Positions 56,257 through 64,000 of a stretch of DNA of 64,000 nt are shown here, in pieces; position 1 is the first letter of the stretch; each line of letters begins with the position of its first letter. The stretch is taken from assembly GCA_022315425.1 (NCBI GenBank), contig JAIUPT010000020.1:1922001-1986000 (forward strand), written 5' to 3'. The notes below the pieces were generated by a model, which made no database searches, was not told the origin of the DNA, and worked only from the letters and a program-made list of their open reading frames with translations. The position numbers were made by a program, and so were the translations under genes. This DNA is from Pseudevernia furfuracea (Eukaryota; Ascomycota; Lecanoromycetes; Lecanorales; Parmeliaceae).

Positions 56257-58589
56257 TCAACAAGTAAACGAGCAATCCATCTGTCGATTCTATACGACCG
56301 TGTCAGCATTCAGTCCTCCACCCTTTTCCGCCATATACCAGAACGGATAGAAACTCACCGAAGGATAACCCGATCTAGGATCCCAACCACCAACACTACA
56401 CCCCGGCACCCCTCCGCTCGCACTACTAGGCCAAGACTCCGTCCCAATAGTAAATTGAATATAGTCGTTCTGCGACTCCGGCGTAATAACGAGTGCATCC
56501 TTCAACCTGCTTGTGACACTCAGAGGGTTTCCGTCTCCCGCCACCGCCTTGTCGTGGTCTCCGATCTGCACTTTGTCATTGTCGTAGATGGTTATTTCGA
56601 CGCTGTAGGTCAGTGCTTGACTATTCGTGTCGGTGAATGGAGATCCATTGGCGTCGCTTGCGGAGTCTGCGTATTGGGTTAGGTGGAAGGAGCAGGTGCC
56701 CGGGGCATAGGTTCCAGAAGTTGTGGCGCGGATGCTGTAGTTGATGCAGTCGGCTGTTCTGTCGCCGCCATTCTTTTGGGTTGTGGTAGACATATCGCCT
56801 GAGGGGGTTAGCGCTGGGTCTATAGTTATGTCTTGGAAGGGCGGAACGGGGTGACTTACAGTCGTTCATAGCACTGGCAAGGTTTTTGGAGCAGTCAAAG
56901 TAATTCCATTGGCCTAGGTTTGGGAAGTTCTGACAGGAAGGCTCTGTATCTAGCGATGCTCGTAAGATGAGAGAAGTAGACGATCCGGCTCCATTAGGCA
57001 CTTGGTCCAGGATTCCGTCATCGATGGTGACTTTGTCATTTTGGTGCTTCAAGCAGTATGTCTTGATTGCTGTGTCTGCGTCGTCTATAGAAAACGTGGC
57101 TTGGTCCGGCTCCTTTGAGTCTGAATAACACTGATTATGCTCACCAGCATGGCTGGCTGGGCCAGTCGGAGCAGGGCAGCCAATCAAGGTCGTCGTGGCG
57201 GCGCTCTGTCCTATGGATTTCGCCTGTACGCTATCCATGGTACGTAGGATCGCTTCGGCGATCATTAGATGTCCGAACTGCTGGGGATGGAAGACGCGTC
57301 CGTACTTGTCTGTTTCACTGGAGTCAGCATTGCTTCTTTGAAACACAGACACGAGTCACGGAGCAGGTCTAAGGAGCTAAAACAGCCTTTGTGCTTCCGA
57401 GAATTTCTGGCAACTCCAGGCCTGGTTCGAACGCGAAAAAAAACGGCTCCGAACTTTACGTACCTGGCAGTAGCAGACCACCTTGAGCTTGGACGACGTC
57501 TCCGTTCGTCATATTAAAATCGTCAGGCGTGGCGCCTTGGTTGATGGCGTCTAAAACCCAGGCTGCTATCTGACCCTCCCATGTATCGTTGAGATTCTGC
57601 CCAGCAGACAGGACTCCTGGAGCCTGTCGTCTTCGAAGTTCATCTTTGTCACCCGGCTCTGATTTGTCGTCGAGATCTGATCCCCACTCATAAAAGGCAG
57701 TCTGTTCCCGATTGAGGGCATTCCATTCATTGACTCCAGGCTCGCAATAATGGCCATTGATGAAATCGACGTCAGCTGCCCAGGGAACATACACAGCTTG
57801 AGAGCCAAATCTGCCAATAGCATCTTGGATCTTTTGGTTGACGGCATCAACCAATCCATTCATCGTAGTGCGGCGAGCTTGTGTCAAATACTGCCTGTTA
57901 CCAATGTTGTACTTGAACGCCCAAGTAACACTGTCACAATCATTGGTAGAGTCGTCCCAGAAATGGGCATACCCAGTCCAGTAGATCTTGGAATCGGCGC
58001 CAGCTAATTTAGGTTTTAAGGCGTTGAGGAGATCATCGAAGTTCGAGGCGAAAGAGGGTGCGTCAATGGCTGCTTGGGAAGCCGCAAGGGTTTTGTCACA
58101 GTCGAGTTGAGGATCCTTGTTCCATTGATATATGCAGGCATGTAAAATGTCCTTCAGATTTGCATCGTTGCCGCCGATTGTCAGTGTGACCATTTGCGGA
58201 AGGGGATCCTTTAAGGATGTTATTTGACTCTTGGTCACATCTGTGGTGATGGCACCGGAGCACGCGTAGTATTGAAATGTTCGCCCCGTACTATCTCCCA
58301 GGCTGGGGGAAGCATTAATCACGGATGGGTACGAAGAATCGTATCGTGAGCAATACCAGTCCCCCCAGCCCGTCAGTCGCGTGCCAGCACCAATTCCAGC
58401 CGCGAAGGAGTCACCTAGAGAAGCCCACGATTTGATGTACGAATGGTCAAACGGAGAGGAGGGTCCGTTCTGCCTACGACGATGTTGTGTAAGGCTTGTC
58501 CTATCAGCAGGTGCAATTCTAGCACTTGCTAATTCGATGACGGTTGCGAGCCATACGGCTGTCAGCGAGAGGAAGCGAAATCTAGTCAT
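56257..58589 (-). CDS. Secreted SGNH/GDSL-type lipase or esterase
   Basis: Four exons: 58589..57464, 57309..56860, 56798..56359 and 56289..56257. The introns are 154, 61 and 69 nt (phases 1, 1, 0). The product is about 682 residues. A signal peptide (FLSLTAVWLATVIELASA) is followed by a short basic propeptide-like stretch (HRRRQ). Block I is SLGDSFAAGIG with nucleophile Ser61. Block III is TIGGND at 138-142. Block V, split by intron 1, is DKYGRVFHPQQFGH, with the likely catalytic His383. The C-terminal part (about 430-680) is a Cys-containing extension ending, after the last short exon, in NRQMDCSFTC. Similar endings occur in a family of large fungal secreted GDSL proteins. The last exon is only 33 nt, and without it the Cys-rich end is lost. 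It probably hydrolyses esters outside the cell; the substrate is unknown. Confidence 0.85.
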
Positions 58590-60212
58590 GACGTCTGATA
58601 GGCAAAGTGCTAAGCTACCTTATTCGCGAAAATGAGGATTCTAAAGCATTGAATGAGAGACAGTGAAGTTATATGCTGGCCGAGGAGCTGGGCCATGTAC
58701 AACCGTGTGCAGTATCATTCTTAATAGCGCCGCACATTGTAAGCGAGCTGAGCTGCAGAACGACGATTCCGCAGGCTAGACTCTGAACTTGATAGGGAAA
58801 TTGGTTTTGCCACTGGAGAGGCACAACCAGGCAGTGAAATTGAAGACCGGTGAGACATGAAACGAGACGAACAGGAATCGTCTGCGGCATGAAGGCGGCA
58901 CAGATGACATTCTGTAGGGTGGTAATGAAGCATGAGGCGTAGACGTTTATCCATACAGAGTTTTGGAAATTGCTGGCGGTTAGTGATCAAGAGATGTTAT
59001 TCTTGAGGATGTGGAAGGCCTTTGCCCCTAATTAGATATAGCCAATAAGATCCTGATTCAGTCACGGGACGGATGTTTAGCTCTCGGCTGCGGTCCAACA
59101 CAAGTTGCGTATCAACTGCAAGATGAGATGTTAGAGCATTGAGATAGGCTGAGAGCGTCCGCGATATGTAAGATTATAGTAGTAGGTAGGCGAGGTAGGG
59201 ACATTATTGATAGAAATGCTGGAGGCTCAGACTCTCAGTGGAGATAGCTCGGAACAAATGATGCTTAAAATAGACTAGATTAGATACTAAGGTAAATCGG
59301 GTAAGGTAAGATAACCCTTAGGTACTTTACCTAAGCTTAAAAATGCTTTACTGTAAACCTAGTACTCTAAGTCTCTAAGTAACTTCTAAGCCTCCCCTCC
59401 CGGGGCGTAAGGTACGGACCTCGGGAGTCCCCCCCCAAAGATTTACAGACCAGAGCAAGTAATGTAAAGTAAGGTAGGTAGCACTCTGCCACTGTGAACC
59501 ATTTCTGCCGACCTCCTCACTCACGACTGATGAGTCTGATCAATGATTCTATCCACCACAACATTGAAAAGAGGCAAGGGGCCTGGCAAAATCTCCAGTA
59601 TGTATATTAAAGGTGCATACCTAGGCTGTGCAAATCCTTCGGGTCTGATGTTAGCCTCATAAGCTACGTTGTGTGCTGACATTTCAACAACCGCCCAAGG
59701 GGGCTACCGAAACAATCCAGACGAACTAGGTGTGAATGCTGCATCTCTAAGCACCACCGGTGTCGTGCCACCTCCAGTGCCTCCTATGTCCTGGCAATCT
59801 CCGATAAGATGAGCAGTGTCGCAAGGATCGAAGATGACAATAGATTTTCAGCTGGATTCATCTGCTCTGATGTGTCTAATGGCGGCATGGTGTCTGCGCC
59901 ACGGAGTGTAGAATCTTATGGATGACTGAATAAATATTCACAAGCTCGTGCATCGAGAGCGTTTTTTCCTGGAGTCCCGCTATTGTTCTTCTCTTATTGC
60001 GCTCGTTTCTCTGCTTCTCAGCCATTGAAATTCGATATCGGTCTTACCTTTTACCGTGACACTTGTGAAGTTCTCTCCTCTACGGCCCTTCAAAAACCAC
60101 TCGCAGAGACCCCCGATTTGATCTGCCTTGAATACTGAGATCGCAGCAAAGGCACCCAAAACGGAGAGATCGCTGTGTCGGGCAATTACCAGCGTTTTGC
60201 GAGGTATTCACG
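58590..60212. other. Intergenic with TAAGGTA-rich tract
   Basis: 59270-59480 is rich in TAAGGTA, ACCTTA and TAAGTA words in both orientations. No gene. The last 200 bp are the leader and promoter of the secreted protein at 60213. Confidence 0.5.
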
Positions 60213-61091
60213 ATGCTCGCCAATCTATATCACAACTTTTTCCTATCCACTTTGTTGCTCTGCTTTATCTTGAGAACTTTTGCAACCCCCAATGTCGGAA
60301 TTCAGCAAGATTGGTTCGAGGGTCATGATTCATTGCTAAGCTTCTCCGCGGTTATGGTGTACAACGCAAACCCAGACGGAAGTAGCCCGGTGCCCTCGAT
60401 CACCGATGGCCAAATGGTCGGTCTGGCAGCCAAAGCATACGCCGAGATGATCACCATCTGGACCGCTATTCCAAATAAAGCAGACAACAAGCCACCAGGT
60501 GCCATGGCAGTCTTGGCCATAAATAATGAGATTTATTTCGCATCCGTTATCAAAGCAGACAGGGAAAATTGGCTTGGGATTGGGCACGATGACGGGGGGA
60601 AGCCTCAAGCACTCGTCAACGCCGCAGGTGGTTGTCGAATAGGAGGATCTTCACATAGGATAGGCGGCAGATGTGGCGAGATCAATCTCATGGATACCTA
60701 TTACACGCGGAATCAGAACCTAAATTTCCAAGGCACTGGCTCCCGACTCGTCGTTTGGGGTACTTGGGACAGCGGCAGCGTTCCTCTTCAAATCCTACCT
60801 CCCTGTATCGACAATGCAGGTAGGTATGGGTGTTACACATTCCTCAGAGCGATCGCCAACCCTCAGAATCCCAAACAGCCTTTGAACGATGCGGATCTGA
60901 AGGTCATTGCCAAAACAACTGCACTCGACAATGGTTACCCGAATGGTCTGAATTCTGTCACCCGGTTTGCCCGCCTTTCAGCCGAGGATAAGGCTTTGTT
61001 GTGTGCGATAGCAGATGATCCATATGATCCAGACCATCCAGAACTGCGTAAAAGAAAGGCTATGTCGATCGACGCCGTCGCTTGGAAGTGA
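60213..61091 (+). CDS. Secreted protein with deaminase-like motifs
   Basis: A single exon of 292 residues starts at the first ATG in frame. Residues 1-25 form a strong signal peptide (FFLSTLLLCFILRTFA). A helix (MVGLAAKAYAEMITIW) precedes a beta hairpin (AMAVLAINNEIYFASVIK). Then comes GGRCGEINLMD (Cys154, Glu156), a strand SRLVVWGTW, and PPCIDNAGRYGCYTFLRAI (Cys198, Cys207). This order (hairpin, [H/C]xE at a helix start, strand, PC..C at the next helix) matches the zinc-dependent deaminase fold, with Cys154, Cys198 and Cys207 as zinc ligands and Glu156 as catalytic acid. The fit is by pattern only. The spacing between the last two Cys is longer than the usual PCxxC. If correct, this would be an exported nucleotide or nucleic-acid deaminase, possibly an effector or antagonism protein. 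An ankyrin-repeat gene follows 475 bp downstream on the same strand. Confidence 0.68.
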   Translation: MLANLYHNFFLSTLLLCFILRTFATPNVGIQQDWFEGHDSLLSFSAVMVYNANPDGSSPVPSITDGQMVGLAAKAYAEMITIWTAIPNKADNKPPGAMAVLAINNEIYFASVIKADRENWLGIGHDDGGKPQALVNAAGGCRIGGSSHRIGGRCGEINLMDTYYTRNQNLNFQGTGSRLVVWGTWDSGSVPLQILPPCIDNAGRYGCYTFLRAIANPQNPKQPLNDADLKVIAKTTALDNGYPNGLNSVTRFARLSAEDKALLCAIADDPYDPDHPELRKRKAMSIDAVAWK

Positions 61092-61566
61092 GAGTGGACT
61101 CTGATCAGAGCGGGTTTGACTCAATGGAGGAGTGCGGCTATAGAAATGTTTTCTACTTGATATGGAAAGGTTTCAAACGAGCGCTTTTCGTGTTCTTTCC
61201 CTTTGGCGCACTTTGTTCATAATCAGCTCAACTCCAGGTGAGGAGTACAAGTATAAAAGACCAATGAACAACACAGGAGTCGATAAAACAATGCCGTGCG
61301 TATTCCAGACGTAGTATCACGCGCGCAAATCTTCATGAATTGTAAATAGGGGAGAGAGCAGAATGCTTAGTAAGCGGATTTAATTTCACTCTCGCGCCAT
61401 CGAAACACCCTGCAGCTTTCAGCTTTCAGCTCTCAGCGTTCACCGCCCCCTTGCATTAGCACAGCGGTATGGCCATGGCATACGAAACACTAAGAGCATA
61501 AAGATTCTACGATTCGATAGGTTTGGGTAGCTCCATCATAATGCGGTAGCACGCCTCCAAATCCCA
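61092..61566. other. Intergenic
   Basis: A GTATAAAAGA element near 61251 lies about 315 bp upstream of the ankyrin gene and could be its TATA box. Nothing else was seen. Confidence 0.4.
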
Positions 61567-62754
61567 ATGTCGACCACCCAACCAACATTATACAGCAGAA
61601 CCGAGCTCCAACTACTACTCACAGCAGCTTCCCGGGGTGACCTCCACACTATCCAACAGCTGGTGCGAGACGAAGCCGACATCGACTCCCTCGGTACCTG
61701 CGACGATGACATCGGTGAATCCAACATCCAAGAAGGCCGTCCACAATGGACAATGCTAACCATAGCATCGTACTACCAACGAGTTTCCACCGTCAAATTC
61801 CTGATTTCAAAAGGTGCCAGCATCGACTTCCGGTCTCATGACGACGACACAGCGCTCATGACCGCCGCCCATCAAGGCCACGCGGAGATTTTCACCCTCC
61901 TAATGGACAATGGTGCAGATGTCAACCGTAAGCGCTTCGATGGGGCTTCTGTACTACACGAGGCCGTAGCGGATGTATTACCCAACAGTCTGGATGAGAG
62001 AGCCCAGATCATAAACTCACTAGTCGACAAAGGTTTCGCTATCGACACAGCAGACGATGAAGGGCATACTGCATTGCATCACGCTGCACTCATCGGCACA
62101 CTCCCCCTTGTTACTCTCCTCGTTAAGCGCGGCGCAAAAATTGACGCCAAGAACACATGGGGCGATGTCCCCCTGGACAAAGCAGCCCTGGAAGGGCATA
62201 CCCACGTTGTCGAATTCCTGCTCGTCCACGGAGCAGTGGTCAACAACAACGCTGGTGGCTGCAACGGCTTAGGATTTGCCGCCAGTAACGGTCACGGCCC
62301 CATCGTCACCTTATTGCTGGACAATGGAGCAAAAGCAGTACCCGAGGACTGCAAACGGCTGGAACTGCTGGGCGCAGCCCGGAGCGGCATGGTTACAATC
62401 GTGAACGAGCTCGTCCTGCGAGGATTCTCGCATCAAGCAACGAAAGCGTTGTTCAAGGCTGTGCTTATCGACACGGTGGATGTAGTCAAGTTGCTCATCG
62501 ATCATGGGGCGGCGGATGCGAGCGCTAAGAACCGGAAAGGGCAGTCGGTCTTGCACATGGCCGTCTTGTCAAAACAGTGGGAGCGCGAGGATGCGTATGG
62601 CGCTGTGAATCCGAGAATTGCGGTGCTAGCGCTGCTTCTCGATCGAGGTGCTGATGTCAAGGCTATGGATTTTCAGGGACAGACCGCGAAAGAATTGGCT
62701 GTTGCTACAGGTTTCATTGCTGCTGTGAAGCTTTTGGATGATGTTGAGCGTTGA
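61567..62754 (+). CDS. Ankyrin-repeat protein
   Basis: A single exon of 395 residues. After an N-terminal helix pair (ELQLLLTAASRGDLHTIQQL) there are about nine to ten ankyrin repeats. Clear ones include WTMLTIASYYQRVSTVKFLI, DTALMTAAHQGHAEIFTLLM, HTALHHAALIGTLPLVTLLV, DVPLDKAALEGHTHVVEFLL, LGFAASNGHGPIVTLLLDNG and QSVLHMAVLSKQWERED. The repeats run to the C-terminus, where TAKELAVATGFIAAVKLLDD caps the stack. No signal peptide, membrane helix or catalytic domain is present, so it is most likely a cytosolic protein-binding scaffold. It is in the same orientation as the secreted deaminase-like gene, but nothing in the sequence links their functions. Confidence 0.88.
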   Translation: MSTTQPTLYSRTELQLLLTAASRGDLHTIQQLVRDEADIDSLGTCDDDIGESNIQEGRPQWTMLTIASYYQRVSTVKFLISKGASIDFRSHDDDTALMTAAHQGHAEIFTLLMDNGADVNRKRFDGASVLHEAVADVLPNSLDERAQIINSLVDKGFAIDTADDEGHTALHHAALIGTLPLVTLLVKRGAKIDAKNTWGDVPLDKAALEGHTHVVEFLLVHGAVVNNNAGGCNGLGFAASNGHGPIVTLLLDNGAKAVPEDCKRLELLGAARSGMVTIVNELVLRGFSHQATKALFKAVLIDTVDVVKLLIDHGAADASAKNRKGQSVLHMAVLSKQWEREDAYGAVNPRIAVLALLLDRGADVKAMDFQGQTAKELAVATGFIAAVKLLDDVER

Positions 62755-63189
62755 TGTAACCTTGAGAATCCTCAAGGCCAGATTTGGAAAGACTCTTGAG
62801 GGCCACTGTGGTTATTAGTGGAAAATTGTTACTCTACTGGCTCGGAGTTCCATCTGTATGTAAGTCGCATGTTGCATCACCGGTTGCGCCAATGATGTTG
62901 AACTAAAGCCTACGGCTAATAATCGCTTTTCTCTTCTAGTCGATCTACTATTCTCACGCTTTTCTTCGACGTGACCATCCACTTCGGGAGAATTGATATT
63001 GAAAAACGAGAAAAATGGACCCATGCAGCCCCCAGGGGGTAGGTGGAGAGGGGAGAATGAGAGACTAGACTGGCGGAAGTAGCTCCTTAGATTGAGATCC
63101 GCCTGGATGGGAACCAGCGCGCGTGCAGAATCAGAGCATCGTGTTTCCAAAAGAGTAGGCAGGGAAATCTTTCTTCCCGCGACGTTCAC
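62755..63189. other. Intergenic, possible downstream exons of a minus-strand gene
   Basis: A minus-strand frame (62815-63189) has no recognised feature. It could contain further exons of the gene beginning near 63546. Confidence 0.3.
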
Positions 63190-63546
63190 TCACCGGATTT
63201 GGACGTGGCGGTAGCCGACGACTCTACAGCGGCCACAGGCTGATTCAACGCCTCCAATGACACGCACAACCTCTATCCTGAGCGTCTCGAGTTTCAATGC
63301 CGCGGTCATCCGAGCCCAGACGGCGTCGTGGAAGACTTGCGGGGTTTGGTGTTGACCTGCAATGTCGAAGTCTTGACCCACGACAGTCACATCAACGGAG
63401 TCGGCGAGGTAGGTGTTTGAAGATATTTGGGTTGTCGCGGTCGGCAAATATCTCTTCGATCCGATAGGCATTTGGATAGGGAGGAGACACGATGGAAGTT
63501 GGAAAATGAAGATGGACTTTGTGGGGAAGATTCTGATATTCTGCAA
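63190..63546 (-). CDS. Hypothetical protein, probable 5' exon
   Basis: The minus-strand frame of 118 residues has a plausible globular segment (ADSVDVTVVGQDFDIAGQHQ and KLETLRIEVVRVIGG). Near the stop lies a good donor, CGGTGAGTG (about 63190-63198), so the coding sequence may continue by splicing into the region to the left, but I could not identify the acceptor. Family unknown. Confidence 0.33.
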   Translation of the reverse strand: MQNIRIFPTKSIFIFQLPSCLLPIQMPIGSKRYLPTATTQISSNTYLADSVDVTVVGQDFDIAGQHQTPQVFHDAVWARMTAALKLETLRIEVVRVIGGVESACGRCRVVGYRHVQIR

Positions 63547-64000
63547 ATGAGATGAGGAGGGTGTAGAGCTTCTATGTACATGATCTTCTGCAGAGGCCTC
63601 GACGTTCCTCCACCGTCAGCCTCCCTTTCCCCCCCTTCTTTTGCTTTCCCGTATGCTTATTAGACACGACATTCTCGCGTCTGAAAGCTGCGGACTTGCT
63701 CGGGCAAGCCACGATTTCCGTGGGGGGGCATTGGGCGCCGCTCAGTATTGTCGGTCAACTTATGTATGTTGTATACTCCATCTTGTGTACGATCTGGGCA
63801 GAAAAACCAAAAAAAAAGAGAAAAGCTCGCCCCACAGGAACGCGAAAACCTTGACAAGAAGCTGACGGCATAAGCTGATCTTCATCAAGTCTTTCTCAGC
63901 ATCCAGCGAATCATGTTATTTGAGGCGGCAAAACTAAAACGTGGGGAAGGAGGGCGGAAGATGTTGCATCATAAGTAGGCTTACTCTGTGACAGAGGGGG
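63547..64000. other. Window end, no supported gene
   Basis: C-rich and A-rich short runs only. Nothing recognised before the window edge. Confidence 0.4.

Overview
The window looks like nuclear DNA of a filamentous ascomycete (Pezizomycotina). The intact genes carry short introns of about 47-77 nt (one of 154 nt) with GT..AG ends and CTRAC-like branch sites. The recognisable proteins are eukaryotic or fungal: a pericentrin/Pcp1 spindle-pole protein, an ecdysoneless/SGT1 protein, a PAQR (IZH-type) receptor and a secreted SGNH lipase. I found no rRNA, tRNA or CRISPR. Exon joins were worked out by hand from reading frame and splice signals; family calls come from motif recognition, not database searches.

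Layout. 1-12.3 kb is gene-poor. It holds a Pro/Tyr/Gln-rich protein with a C-terminal CxH/CxxC motif (1017-1831), a decayed duplicated block (4.2-4.6 kb), a small secreted Cys-rich protein with an internal duplication (6271-6871), a foldback MITE-like element (7037-7192), a RING-like fragment (8 kb) and a PAQR gene (10.75-11.9 kb). 12.3-33 kb is an accessory region. Three divergent F-box-like paralogues (12349-13638, 28348-29430, 30977-32116) share a phase-2 intron at the same place just before the F-box-like segment. Between them lie a 13-copy degenerate satellite (13.9-15.3 kb), several minisatellites, and a run of broken same-strand gene fragments: MFS transporter, kinase, HAD hydrolase and multi-span membrane protein (20.8-23.8 kb). 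There is also a 257-bp tandem repeat whose units each contain an exon and an intron (25.0-25.7 kb).

33-45 kb is a nested retroelement graveyard. It contains Ty1/copia Gag zinc-knuckle and protease/pre-integrase remnants, two copies of a LINE-like 3' end with a TCAA-repeat tail, and further dispersed and palindromic repeats. No intact element is visible.

45.7-62.8 kb is ordinary gene space: the pericentrin homologue and the ecdysoneless/SGT1 gene diverge from a 260-bp promoter region, followed by a membrane-anchored lectin-like beta-propeller protein, a four-exon secreted SGNH hydrolase, a secreted protein with deaminase-like motifs and an ankyrin-repeat protein. The items most worth following up are the secreted deaminase-like protein, the F-box-like trio, the mosaic of captured or decaying gene fragments, and the exon-intron tandem repeat that contains an apparently template-switched palindrome.
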